DNA of 64,000 nt from Aporrectodea caliginosa (Eukaryota; Annelida; Clitellata; Crassiclitellata; Lumbricidae). Below, one piece after another: positions 30,353 through 43,600 of the stretch. The translations under genes were made by a program, and so were the position numbers. The notes beneath the pieces were generated by a model. It did not search any database and was not told the DNA's origin. It saw only the letters and a program-made list of their open reading frames with translations. Location of the stretch: NCBI GenBank assembly GCA_020284085.1, contig JACEVL010000160.1:1301001-1365000 (forward strand). The letters are read 5' to 3'. Numbering within the stretch: position 1 is the stretch's first letter; each line of letters begins with the position of its first letter.

Positions 30353-33300
30353 CAGAGAGAGACAGAAAAAGACAGGGAGAGACAGGGAGAGACAGGAGAG
30401 AGACAGAGAGAGGAGAGAGAGAGACGAGAGAGAGAGAGAGAGACAGAGAGAGAGACAGAGAGAGAGAGACAGAGAGAGACAGAGAGAGACAGAGAGAGAG
30501 AGACAGAGACAGAGACAGTTTTCCAATATGCTGGAATTCACTGTTTAAATTCAGGATATAGGCTATTAGATACAAATCTCGGTTCAGTTATCATCCATTA
30601 ACAAAACAGTTGGGCCTTCCTGACGAATTCTGTGAACGGCCAAGAGATTGATAACCATATTCCCGCAACGTGGACAACATCCAAAACGTCCATTGTTCTC
30701 TTTGTTGACAATGGAATTGATATCTTCCCTGTTTCCGTACTCTCTCTTAAACTTTGTTCCATTTGCAATTCCAGCCTGATCCGGCGAGACATTATTAACC
30801 CAGTTAAGCCGGAGATGTTAGATGTACTTTGCCACCAGAGTCTAGATACAAGTCATCATTAATCGAAGTGGATTTCACTGATGAAACACAAAAATTCGTC
30901 TGGGATCACAAAGCACTAAAATTTGCATTGACAGAATTCTTATTTTCTTTAGCAATGATCCTTTTGAAGACTTATACTGATCAGTGCTACCATTCCTTGG
31001 GATCTTTCCCAAGATCTTCGGATTTGGGGTCGACTTAGGATTTGTGGATTTTACATAGCAAGCTTGGGATTTTTTCTATAGACTAGTTTCTACCGACCTT
31101 TCCAACAATAGCAGCGAATCATATTGGGGAAAACTCGCTCAATGGCTCTGTCACAAAGACGTCTATTATCATTGTAACTCGTAAACATTGTAATTTGTTA
31201 ATTCAATGTTATGCTCCGGGTTTTTTTCCCCAGTTGTTAGCTCGGCATTTTAGTGAATTATTAGTGAATAATGGTGATTATAAAACACATTTCATATTTC
31301 ATCGCAACTCTTTCCTTTTCAGTGACTTGGGGATTTTTGGTGCACTCGTGGCCAATATTTGGGTTTTCTGGCAAGATCTTGGGATTTCAGAAAATGGAGA
31401 GTGGTAGCACTGATACTGATCACATTGCAGTCGAGTATGACCACACTGATTGCATTCGAAACATCGTGGTCCTTGAGGTTTACCATTTTTCTGAAGTCTG
31501 GCTAACGAGAAAGTAGAATGAGCAGAATGAGACAGTTGTAAGTCTCGGTCTCATCCATTCCTGACCCTATATATTTGTTTTCTGTCCGGTACAAGGCGAC
31601 CAAGCTCTAATCCCGGTCCGAACTTCCGACTGTGCAGCACAGAGGCTTAGCGCAATGGTCGGCCCAACTTTCTGAATAGGTTGCCTAGCATCCTACGACA
31701 TAAGGTCCTCCTTGTTCCTTCTTTGTATCTGTATTATTCCCTATTCCGAAATCCCTTGATTATCATTCTATTCGATCCTGGTTTTCTCTCGTTAAATTAA
31801 GACGACTCCGATGAGTCTCTCTTTTGCATTATAAATAAGTTTTTAGAAGTAGAACATCTGCTGTAGACATCGAGTGAAAAAAATAGAAAAGCGGCAGAAA
31901 CTCTGTTTAGGTCGGTGTTAGAAAACGTTGAACATAAATTTGAATAGGCCTTCTTGATCAAATTGCTTACCAATTTAGCAGTACAAGGAAACAATTTTGG
32001 AACTGATCAAATTACTGCTTGTACTTACCATTCCAACCACTTGTGGCCAACGTCTTAATTCAAATTCTTCAAATAGATTTACAAACATACCAGTATTAAA
32101 ATAGTATGAATATGTAGGCATGTTGGTTATTGCTGTATATGCATGAAACCATTCTATGAGTTTGCTCTTTCATATTTTAAAGTATCATATGCCATATAAA
32201 TTAGTTCTGTGACTGAAAATATTTGACGGACGGACTGTAGGGGTATCGGTGAGGCAACCGGTCTTTTCCGTGATCATAGATAGCATAGCATTAAACGTGC
32301 TCATACGATGGTTTTCGCTAAGCGACACAGTATTGTTCGCCCACACAAAATCTGACTGCGAGATCTTACCATCGTTACGTTAAATTTTTGTGCAGCTCTT
32401 TTATTTCGAGATTGCCTTCCATCCAAAGTACTGTTCAAAAGAGCACACACGACCCTACGAGAGAGTTTCTATGGCACTGAGCAGTTGTGAGTGAAGGACT
32501 TGTTCAAGATCTACAATTTGAAGTCTAGTCCATGAGCTCTAAATCCGCAAACCGGGACTGAAGCCCTAGTTGCAATACAATTATTTGTTCTGTGCACTTC
32601 TTGATATTGGCAGAATCAGTAAAACATGGAAAGTGCACAGTGTTGCCTTTTGAAATTTGTTTTCCCAGAGTATATAGCAACTTCGTTTGAAAAGTTCTGA
32701 TAGATGGCTTCTAAAGTAGCCAACCTGCCCACCATGTGGTCTTGTTTCATGCAGGGAGTAGATTACATTGCAGATCGAGTAGTAAACTAGTTGACTAGAC
32801 TAGATGCCGGATTTTTAATAAAATAAGAAACATGTTTTAATGTCGGCCTATTGACAGAAATCCAAATAATTGTGTAGGGTCGGATAAAACGTTCCCAAAG
32901 TGTCAGGTACAATGCTAATACAAAACACATGTCAAGGGGCCGTAAGTTGCCCACCCCTGAGTTAGAGCATCGGAGCAACACTGATAATGCCATTCCTTGG
33001 GGTGGCAATATGGAATGCAGAGGAGTCCATGGCAGTTCTGTACCGTGGCTCAGATTAACGATAAATCGAACAACGCCAATAACGAAGAGGAATGCAAGAA
33101 GCGGTTGAAGATTGGTAGGCGTTCTGATTGTGATCGGCTCTAGATCAGATATGCCAGATTAAGAAAAGGTGAGAATTATATCATTATATCCCCGTTTGGG
33201 GAAGTTACTCGTAACAACCACTACAAATAAGTAAATGCCAGCAATCAAACGATTTTGCGATTAGAAATCCATTCTTACTTGGGAATCTAAATGCTTCGTC

Positions 33301-33970
33301 AATTCTCAAGGCATCGCTGATTCTGCTGGCTGAAATGTCAACATTGAACAACGAGAACGAAAATTAATACCGTTGGAAATTTTAAAATAAGTTCAGGTTT
33401 CGTGGTTATGCAGCGAACGTTCGTGATTGTAAAAGTCAACAAAAACTCTGTGTATTCTGTTGCGAAGTTCAAAGAGCGACTTCACATAGGAGCTGCTATA
33501 TGAGGCAAAATAACCGAAAAACTGATGATTAAAATCATATTAAAGGAAAAATATTCTCTTTGCTGCTTGATATATCGCTTTTCAGTTCTTAGATATTTAT
33601 CAATCAATGAAATATGGAATGAGTCAGTCATTGAATCAATGCACGATTGAATGAGTCAAACAATCATACATTCAATTAATCAATTATCTCACTTTCATTC
33701 ATTCAATCACTAGTAGATTGCCTTTCTTTCTAAATGACTGACTGACTCAGTGTCTGTATGCCTGTGTGTGTGTGTGTCTGTCTGTCTGTTCGCCTGAATG
33801 GTGTCTTTCCTGCCAGCTAAAATACGAAGGCAACCAGCGCCATCGTCATAATATCGACCTTCTTCTTCTGCGTCAGTATTTTTCTAAGTAATTATCGTCA
33901 GTTCGATTCTTGACGATCGCTCACCACAAACAACCAGGAACAACGAAGTGAAGAATATTCGAGAAAACAT
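28149..33970 (-). CDS. Gene D: secreted single-domain eglin-like protease inhibitor
   Basis: Five exons give 98 aa: 33925-33970 (signal peptide MFSRIFFTSLFLVVC, donor GTGAGC), 33279-33329 (SRISDALRIDEAFRFP), 32029-32066 (FELRRWPQVVGM), 29268-29318 (TVQQAEDVIRKDFPDVY) and 28149-28259 (loop GSPVTLDLRSNRVRLFV, TGA). Split codons between exons 1-2 and 2-3 give Ala and Lys. The loop core GSPVTLDLR equals what I recall for leech eglin c, with P1 Leu, P1' Asp and both bracing arginines, so this copy should be a working inhibitor of elastase/chymotrypsin/subtilisin-type proteases. A TATA box lies 48 nt upstream of the ATG and AATAAA 17 nt after the stop. It has no cysteine after the signal peptide. 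Exon 2 is a short N-terminal extension absent from the two-domain genes. An element with inverted ends sits in intron 4. This is the best preserved single-domain copy. Confidence 0.86.
28618..29075. mobile_element. Foldback element with GTCTAC-repeat ends in gene D intron 4
   Basis: Left end 28619-28691 and right end 29010-29075 are inverted copies made of repeated cttcgtctacagac-like words. The interior has about six spaced copies of atccagcttc. Unit 2 lacks it at the matching site. I cannot place it in a named superfamily. Confidence 0.6.
29490..29669. mobile_element. 180-bp hAT-like MITE
   Basis: Ends CAGTGGCGGCGCCAGG and CTGGCGCCGCCACTG with flanking gtctagaa / gtctggaa (8 bp, one change). 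Confidence 0.75.
29840..30130 (+). other. Conserved intronic block, unit 4 copy
   Basis: Matches the blocks at 7225-7600 and 19955-20350 but has lost the TATA-like sequence. The donor-like tcaaag|gtaac is kept (30006/30007). Confidence 0.35.
30317..30520. repeat. GAGA/GACA microsatellite
   Basis: About 200 bp of imperfect gaga and gaca units in gene D intron 3. Confidence 0.85.
30600..31980. other. Gene D intron 3 sequence, nothing recognised
   Basis: Short open frames only, none conserved with the matching intron of genes B and C. The part from 31540 on matches 21040-21460 of unit 3. Confidence 0.45.
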
Positions 33971-34017
33971 TTCGACTTCCTCAGATCTGTCTGTTGAACT
34001 TCAGTGGATTCCCCAGA

Positions 34018-34024
34018 ATTTATA
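34018..34024 (-). promoter_or_regulatory. TATA box of gene D
   Basis: TATAAAT on the minus strand, 48 nt before the gene D ATG at 33970. The 5' UTR between is similar to B and C. Confidence 0.7.
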
Positions 34025-34532
34025 GCGTTTGATTACGTGCGGAAATTAAGTGCACAATGGCGTAACAGCCTAGCAATCGATTCATTCATAAATATTAAGC
34101 TCTTAAATCTTATGAAAATCGAAAATGTATATACATTTCAAATACCACGATGATTGTAGCATATGCTTATCTGCTTCTGTGCCCTCAGTGACCCTATAAA
34201 TGCATAAAATGCGATATATATCCCTATTGCGATAGGGTACGATAGCGATAGCAGCCCATTTGCATTTCTTCGATTGATTGCAAATGTGTCGCATATAATT
34301 TAATTTTTTAAAGAAATTAACGTATTTAAGAAATTTATTTTAAAACAGTCGCATCTTGCATAATGTAAAAGTTTCTAGCCTTGGGTCTGTTGAACTACAG
34401 TATAGTAGTAATAACAGACTAATGCGCCAGATTTCAAGCACTGGGAGATTCATGAATACTACGATTTTTGCAATCCAGGAAATGTTTTGAGTTAACTGCT
34501 GTGTCGCATGTGCCATAGACAGCACCTTTGCT

Positions 34533-34826
34533 TTGATCAGGGTAACATACAGTCAGTAATGAGAAGGAAATTGGGTCTGTTTGGGCATATATGCAGAATG
34601 GACAATAATAGAAAAATAAAAACTGTCATGATGGGTATGATGGATGGAAGTGGACGAAGAGGAAGACCTAACAGGGAATGGACTGATGACATCAGGGATT
34701 GGTGCAAACAAGACCTACACAGTTTGAGTGTATTGGCGCAAGACAGAGGATTATGGAAACAGATGACGAAATTTGCATTGGACACCTACGGGCTTTCGGC
34801 CCATGGATCATGATGATGATGATGAA
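34533..34826 (+). pseudogene. RTE-like LINE 3' end with ATG-repeat tail
   Basis: The reading RRKLGLFGHICRMDNNRKIK and GRRGRPNREWTDDIRDW is the RTE C-terminal region, closing with a stop and an atgatgatgatg tail. It interrupts unit 4 sequence that is continuous in unit 3 near 24060-24100. Confidence 0.75.
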
Positions 34827-35221
34827 CGTCATAACCAATGTTCCGTCGCACGCCGTCTCAAGCACCTATGACGCCGACGCAGCGGATGTCACAGATGGGA
34901 AGTTTTAATGTTTTAAAATCAGGCAAATGTCGTTCATCATTTTATAAAGTTCAAAAATAAAATTCAAAATTCAAATATAAATCAAGTCGCACAGCGACAT
35001 AGTCACACTACACAATGCTTTAAATCAATGGCAGAAAAGTACGTTCATCGGCATCACGCGAAAATCGTTAGAATGATCAGTGCGTTGGTCACAACCATCA
35101 TCTTTTGTTCCTTCGTGATGATATTGACCAGACTATGAATAAAGAACGGGACATCGTACCGTCGTAAACTAATTGCATGTGTTAAATAACTATTTATTCA
35201 CAGCGAATCTACATATTATTT

Positions 35222-35400
35222 GCCCGGCGTGGGACGCGGTGGCTGATTGGTCAGAGCACTTTGCTTGCAACGCGGTGAGTACGGGTTCGAGCCTCCCCTG
35301 AAACGGTTACTCTGTAGGTACCTTGATTACAAGTCCTTCACTCGCAATTGCTCAGAGCCATCAATTAATGCTTTGTCATTAAATAGTTACGACAAAGTGA
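35222..35400 (+). repeat. tRNA-derived SINE (unit 4)
   Basis: A box A-like TGGCTGATTGGTCAGAGC (35240-35257) and box B GGGTTCGAGCC (35283-35293) have tRNA-like spacing. The body leads to a tail with gccatcaattaatgctttgt and then a TAG/GAT microsatellite, probably grown from the SINE tail. Confidence 0.65.
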
Positions 35401-35405
35401 TTGCG

Positions 35406-35772
<367 letters not shown>

Positions 35773-36559
35773 GCCGATTTGCATCAGCGCTTCTCCACAG
35801 CCATACAGCGTCTCTAAGCAAATTCTTTACTCAGTTCATTCGCCACCAGGAATAACATCAACGAAGACCAGCCATTTCACAAATGATTTTGTGCTCAATT
35901 TTTGTAGTCCTGGAGTATCATTTTAGTGTATTGCGATGAGTGTCGTAAGTAGAGGTCCAGATCAGGTTACAATTATGTAAGATATGGATATATTAATGTA
36001 AAATAGAGGTCCTTTAGCACATGAGGAGGGATCAAATTAGAGACTTTCTTAATCCTTCCTTTTGTTTTTTTTATTTTTTTTACTTATTTCATCAATATGA
36101 CTACGAAAACTGATCACCTTGGTTAATTGGTCAAAAGATACCTCTGTGAATTATCAACTGTACATGACATGTTACCTGTCAAATGTTGAGTTATTTTTAC
36201 TGTTACCCAACATATCTCGATTATCGTGCATTGCGATTAGATTACTTACATCTGTGCAGCACTGATGGAAATGGTTGTCAATGGTTTCTGTTAATATTGA
36301 ACATGCTATATATGTCTTGACTATTGTGCATTGGTGTAAAATCACTTGTTATTATCAGACGGGTAACTTGTCCACCTGGCAAGTCACTTAGTTTGGCGCA
36401 GAATTTTCTTTTAAACACAGAACCTCATTGCTATGAACACATATGACTATCTATCTGAGTGTATGTATCTGAAAGAATATTTGATTATATTTTTCTTTCT
36501 CTTGGTAAACACACTGAGCTCGACTTGCTGTCACGTTGAGTTGATGCATGTAGTGTACC

Positions 36560-36654
36560 TTCAGTAATAGACCCCACACGTGTTATCGGAACGGTCTATT
36601 AGACCCCAGGTGTGCTAAATGTGTTGGCCAGGAAGGTGTGCGTCATAGGGTTAA
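36560..36654. mobile_element. piggyBac-like terminal fragment at the unit 4/5 junction
   Basis: Ends gtgtgcgtcatagggttaa, directly followed by unit sequence (gcagaatgttgtcc) that in unit 3 has no insert. The left end is not found. Confidence 0.4.
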
Positions 36655-37400
36655 GCAGAATGTTGTCCTCTAGCAGTAAAAAAACTTCTCCAGAAAATAA
36701 TGGAAATTATGAGATGGGTAGAATTCGGTAAGTTTAGGCGAAGCAAAAGTGTCATGGATTGCAAAGACGTCAAAGCGTTAGATTTTAAAAGCAAAGCGCT
36801 GGTGAATGTAACTAGGGTCTCTTGTGTCATCGGTTACTCGAGCGAGAGAGAGACAGACAGACAGACAGAGAACAGAGAACAGAGAACAAAGAACAGAGAC
36901 AGAGAGGGGAGGAGCAGAGACCGACAGAGAAAACAGAGACATGCAGAGACAGACGGAGACGGAGACAAAGATAGAGATGAAGAGAGAGAGAGAGAGAGTG
37001 TGAAAGCGAAAGGAGAGAGGGAGACGGAGAGGGAGGAGAGGGAGGAGAGGGGAGGGAGAGAGGTGGGATTGGGAGAGGGAGTGAGATTGGAACTGTGTTT
37101 GGGATTGGAAGAGGGAGAGAAAGAGGGAGAGAAAGAGGGAGAGGGAAAGAGATATGGAGACGGAGAGGGAGACGGAGAGCGAGACGGAGACGGAGAGGGG
37201 AGACGGAGAAGGGGAGACGTAGAAGGGGAGGAGAGGAGGAGGAGGAATGGTAGAGGGAGAGGATTGGGAGGGGAGATGGAGAGGAATTGGGAGAGGGGAG
37301 GGGGGGCGGGGCAGGGGCGAGGCATGGACAGGGGGAAAAGAACCCTTCTTTCATTTTGGTTTAGAAGTCCTGTAGCACATTATGTCTAGCATGTACAAAA
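36655..37400. repeat. Partial fifth copy of the unit start, downstream of gene E
   Basis: Positions 36655-36845 repeat 26612-26800 with scattered changes. After a long GA-rich stretch, 37340-37390 matches 27136-27190. So gene E lies after the same downstream sequence as gene D, which links the two-domain genes to the same duplication history. Confidence 0.6.
36843..37325. repeat. GA-rich low-complexity tract
   Basis: Almost pure purine on the plus strand for about 480 bp (gagaga, ggagac, gaggga). It accounts for the Glu/Arg-rich open frames. Confidence 0.85.
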
Positions 37401-37620
37401 AAGCTTCTTCTACTAATGTTCTACATCGATAATGAATACACGCTGTTCAGTCTCTAAGTTCCATAGCGAAGTATTAAAAGTCTGAAAGCCTGTCTCTGAA
37501 CAATAAATGCATCTACTAGTGATTAAATGATGTCTAATTGTTCAATCTGTTCATTGTAAACAAGACATGTTTCCAGGTATCGGTCCATGTCTTTAGATTT
37601 CCATCCTCTTCGATCGGATT

Positions 37621-40600
37621 TTATCCGGTCTGAGGAGCTTCGACAACTGTGTTGTTAGAGTTAACGAAAACTCTAACTCTATCCACCTTATGATCTAAGG
37701 TCACCACACTTCCTTTTAGCACAATCTGAATCTGAAATTAACAGTCCATCAATGCAGTTAATTAATTTGCAAATCCATTCTGATTCCTTCAGTAAAATTA
37801 CAGTCTACCTTATCAACTGTCACTCTACCTGGTCCTGCTAGTCAAAGAGTAGACCTATTATTAATTATACGTAACTGGTAATTTATAAAGCGCCAGTGTG
37901 AAGAGCATGAGATATCAATCGATGGCGCACAAAACGCAAGCCGTTATCTGTAGGTTCACATCCAGTAGTTTACTTCGCTGAGATAGTGACAGCTTGTGGG
38001 GGATAAGCTATTAAATAGCTCAACGTAAATTTTGAAAAAGATCCATTTTACGTTGAGAGCTAAATGGCATAAGCAACTGAGTAGAACGAAAAGATACAGT
38101 AAAATAAATCCAAAATTTAGGGCTAGCAACCAAGAAGTTCGATCACCAAGCATAGTTCTAGTTTTCGTCTATATGAACAAAGTTGTAAAGACTCATTTTT
38201 ATAATACTCTGGCTGGCTACAGTTCAGTGTTTAGTAACCATGAGTCGTAATCTGAATGTGAGTTTTTTTTCTTAACAGGAAACCAATGTAGTGATAAAAG
38301 TGTCGATATTTGATTTAGTAGTTATGACCCTTGACTAAAAGTGAATACTTTCTTCAGTGGCTCCCGGTTTCGTCAAGAATTAGATACGATGTTTTGCTAC
38401 TAGTATCTTATTCCAAGCAGGGTTTAGCACCTAAATTGATGAGTAAGCCACTCTCTGCGCTCTCTTCATGCCCCCTTCGTTCCACTGACCGACTTGATCT
38501 TTTCGTACCTCGGTCGCGAACCTCATTAACCCAGCCTCCAGGTTTTGCTGATCTTTCCCCGACAATCCGTGGCAGGATACTGGAGGGGGTCTAACCTGCT
38601 TCTCTTCGCTGCTAAAAGACCTTCCTCTTCACACGCGCCTGTCACGCTGAGAGCGCTTCTGAATAGCTCTGTTGTCAGAAGCTCTTTACGAATGATCATA
38701 TAATATTAGATTGGATCAGATTTATTATACTTTGATAAAATTCCAAATATTTCATCTGTGGATAAAAGGTCTAATGGTGACGTGGATGACTTCAGCGATC
38801 ACAATTGTTACTGTGATTATTATTTTCCGATATGCAAATGATCAGAAATAGATCAGAAGTAGAAAATGATAAATATCTTAAATATCCAGTTGTCATAAGC
38901 ATCTAAAACTGTATGCCTTCTTAACAGACCTGTACTGCTAGTTTTTCCGTTAGGTATTAATCATCCATCGGGATTGAAAAACTATAATCATCGTTGATTA
39001 ACGTGCTTGGTGTTATTAGAGTTATCATTATTATCAATATTGTTATTTTTTATATTAGGCCTATTATTATTATTATTATTATTATACTAATACTAGTTTT
39101 TATTATTATTATACTAATACTAGTTATTATTATTATTTTTTTATATATTATAATTATTAGGGTTATTATCATCATTATTATTTTTACCATTTTTATTATA
39201 TCATAAGATCATCATCATCATCACTATTATTATTACTAGCAGTTGATTATTTAACTAAAGTCATCATCTGAACAGATTATGACGATAAAGGCAGTTATGA
39301 TATCGATGAAGTTTATAAAATTCTAATATAATAGCCTATGCTGTTTTAAATATCAGTCTGTATTATTATTATGTTTGATGCCCATTTAGTAAGCTCTACA
39401 GTTCGTCTAGATGTTCATTGTGAATCAAACTCTGACCTCAGCATCAGATTTCTCCCTGAGAATTATAATCATGGCTTCATCAGCTCTCTACAAATAGCAT
39501 TACAATTTCTCACGACATAATTTTTATTGCATTTATAATTTTCGGCAGAACTGTCAACATAATTATTATGTAGCAATAATCGTTAGGGGTAGATTGTTAT
39601 GGACGCACAAAATGAAATGCATTAAAAAACTCCCATGAACATTTGAATGAAATGTGTATCACGAGGAATTTGACCGAATTAGGATGAATAACTTTGCATT
39701 GTGCCAAAACTAAAGCATTGTTAGAGTGCATTGTTAATTTGTTATCATGCACTTTAACTCTGTACTCTGCATTTCGCTGCATATCTTACTCTTTCTGTCC
39801 TAAGGCGGCTTAAATTTAGATTTTTTAAGTAGCGCTGTTGTGAAAGGTAAAGGCTAAAGGCGCTATGTAACTTTACATATGCAAAATTACAAATCTACAT
39901 GTATACGGACGTAAAATAAATGACTTTACATAATCATTGCTACAGGCATACTTGTGATCAAGTAGATCACTACTGTTCAACTCTCAGACTATATACGGAA
40001 GAGAGCTGTTTGCATCCTCATCAAGCTCCTTGCGCTCTTCGGATCGGCTTGATCTTTTTTCCTAGGACTGCTCTGGCCCAACACCAGGCATTTGCTATGG
40101 TTGGTCCCTCCATTTTGAATTACCTTCCCCTCACTAAAGGCTAAACTAATGACTGGTTTTTCTTCATCGGTCTGTCGCTATTTAAAGGCGCTTCTTTTCC
40201 TCTGGGGCTTCCGTGCTGGGAGCGCCTCTGAATAGTTATTCCGCCAGAGGCGCTTCATTAATTATTAGATACGATACGGTACTTACTAATCCTACGGCTT
40301 CTGGCCAGATTCTCAGCTCCACACGCACTGAAAAAGTATTCAAAGGAACAAATAAATATTTTAAATTGAATAGGCTAAATGAATTTTCCTTAGAGCTTGA
40401 AACATATGCAAAGCTTCAATAAGGATCTGACGAGCCTAATCATTCAATAATAAATGGAATTAATAAGGCTACGGAATTAAATACTTTAGGCCTTATGTCT
40501 TGGAAACTGCACTAATTATAGCAATTATAATTAGTATTATTAGTACTTAATGACTTCTATAATGTCGAAGTATGATCCACAAGGCATCAATCGAGGCACA

Positions 40601-43600
40601 CCAAACAACTCAAATTAATTAAGTTATTAATCAGAAGATCCGTCTGTTAAGTTGGAGAGGCAGCATATATGGTGAACAAACCACTTGAAATTAAACAGAT
40701 TTCAGATGTTGATTGCTGTAGCCTAGGTATGGTAATCATGACCCAAAATTACATTCTGCATAGAATAGGCTATATGAACTACTGATGAAACGTCTAATTG
40801 ACTAAGCACCTAAATGACATAGGCCTATTATAGGCGTAGACACGTGACGCATAGGCCCTACAAGTAATTTCTGACACAGTTATTAAGCATCTCTGAAAGT
40901 ATTGAAGAGTCTGTCATGCGAAATTACAGTACGAAAAAGCAATAAATGATAACCCAGGGCGTCACTCTGCCGCCACAAAGTGGTTTTGACCATTCCCCTC
41001 CTCCCTCCCTCCACTTCCCTCTCCTCTTCTGTTCTCTCTCCAACAAGATGGATGACGTCACCAAGTTATGCAGCATTAAACATAAGTAAGTGACATAACA
41101 TGAAGGTATCTATCAGCTTTGCGATGGTTAAGTATGCAAGAGGCAAGAATACAACGCCGTTAATAATATTGTCGTTTCTTGAACTTGCTTCACACCAAAA
41201 TAATATTTCAAAGTGATGTTAACCGGACAGTACAAATGATAACAGCACAACCTTCAGAACCTGACGCCGTAATAAACTTGAAAGGAATTTGTCGAATTGG
41301 AATGTTTTTGAACAGTTTCTTCTACAACAGGTGCTATATAAAACGATAACTGAAATTCAGTGCAGATATAATATTCCATGAAGCATCGAGTCCCTCGGAT
41401 CAACTAAACCCTGTTATATCAACAACTGACCGATCTCAGACGTCTCCGGTCTGTTGAGGACTCTTCCGTGATCGTCCATGTAGAGGAAGACTGTGCTGAG
41501 CAACATCGATGGAGTGACGCCGTACTTGGCAGAACGAACGCTTAGCTACATGACATAAAGTTACGACCGAAGAAACAGACATCAAGGCCATTCGATCAAT
41601 CATTTGAAACGTAAGAAACTTTGAGAAGGCAGTTTATGTTTATGTTTGTATATTTATGCAGATTATTAGATGGCTATATTCGTATTAAGGGTCTAAGGGA
41701 CGCGGATAGTATTTGTATGTTTTATAGGGGTAAGCAACGATTAAAACTTTTTTAATCGAAATTAATCGCACGATTAAAATTTTTTATAACGCAGTCAATT
41801 TTTTTAATCGCATGTCACAATAATTAACAAGTAGGCCTACAACTACTCTACCGACTCTGAGTAGTTACGTTGAATATGCGCTATATAAATGCTTGCAATC
41901 AATAAACAGAAAGCAAACATGCTTTTACTACTTGTTTTTACTTGTTAGTTTTCACTTTAAAGTTAAAAGTTTAAACTTAAAGTTTTTACTTTGTAATAGC
42001 GGTTTTGTGGGCACCTACAAAATTAATGCATGCATACAGATGATACGGTACCTTTCTGCGGATTTTGGAATACGGTTATTCAGTGCTTGGATACATACGT
42101 GTGCACATATATACATCATGCACGTAGGCATACATACAGACACTGAACCAGATACAGAACCATCCATGGGTAAATTAATTGCTAACTCATTAACTGAGCA
42201 TTTTTTTTACTAAAGACACACGCACTCTCTCGTTCACTCGCAAGTAGGCTCTTGATAAGAATGACCTTACTCTGAGATGCGGATATTCGTCGAGAATCTC
42301 TGCTGCTACTTCATCCAGAGGCTATTCAATTAAAAACGACAAATGCAGCTTAAGTTTAACACAGAATATTTACTTTATGAACTTTACAATGCAATTGCAC
42401 GGACTTTTTGTTTTGTCAGGATTTCTACTGGTGAACTCTAGCGAACTTGGCCATAGAATGAGCAATGCATCTTCTTCATTTTTATTCTTAAGAATTTCTT
42501 GTTAGCTGACTCAGGCACTGACGCAAGTCGAGAGCGTTGCGGATTTCTGAGCGGCGCTATATAAATCTTCGGTAATACAATTACAGTGATGCTGCTCCAG
42601 CATCCTCTAAATATAAAATTCGGGAGTTCAAACAAGCGACCGGATATTTAAGACTGACTTAATTGGGAAACACAGGAGGATCCGAAACCCACAAAACTCA
42701 TGTCGCCAAAGACAACTCTAGAGCCGATCAGAGATGGACCAGGGTACTGGAGGCCTGGAGTGATAGGAAACTGCGAATTTGGCTCAAGTGATCAAAGCAA
42801 GTGCGACAGATATTTTAGCATGATACGTGCATATTACCTTTCCTCTCAGATGTGGCCATGTTCTGTGAACGTATCTGTAGTCATCAGACGGAATAATCTG
42901 TCCAGCGAATGCTACAGAAAAATCACAGCCATTCACCACCGTATAATCATGAACGCCTAGGCAATGACTTCCTAAGTCGGGCATATAATACGTGATGACA
43001 TGGGACCATCAAACGTCAAACGTCGATATAGCAGACTTTTCAAACTTCCCCGAATTTGCGCAGCTGAATATTGGACCCGAAGTTTCTCTTAAGTAATACT
43101 GGACCAGAAATTTCTCTTCTGGAATATTCGACCCGAATTTCCTCTTGCTGAATATTGGATATTGACCATAAGGGAACAGTCAGAGTGCAAATTTTGATTG
43201 GCAGCAGTGATGAGAAATACCCATGGGTGAGAGTAAATGGTGAAGGAAATTGTGTCGTCCTCCCTCTGACAATTAACACAAAATAATGAGATCGCAATTT
43301 ACATTCCTATGATTTGAAGAAAGTTGAAACTTTCTGTCTTCAACACTTTAGGCTATAGACTCTGTGGAGGTTGCAGATGTTAGATGAACCTTAAGCTTGC
43401 ATTCATCGTCAACGTTGTTTCAAATGCTGGCCAGTCTTGCTCTAATCACAATCGTAATCTCAAGATTAACGCCCAAGGAAATCTATGTCGCGAGTACCAA
43501 CATATTCTATTTGTTCGCTCTGAGTTGACCATGAACAATCTTTTCATAGCTTTGATGGAAGCCTTGATTGATTCATTTTACTGCTCAGAGCACAAGAACG

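Noticed and set aside
33279..33345. Exon 2 read in the frame starting at the nearby ATG
   Set aside because: That frame has a stop in gene D, whereas the phase-1 frame is open in B, C and D and joins both neighbours.
35222..35300. Functional tRNA gene
   Set aside because: Box A and box B are present but the arms do not pair as a tRNA, and the sequence continues into a SINE body and tail.
36700..37389. 229-residue Glu/Arg-rich open frame
   Set aside because: The first part is duplicated spacer sequence and the rest a GA-rich tract. The paralogous frame at 26615 diverges completely.
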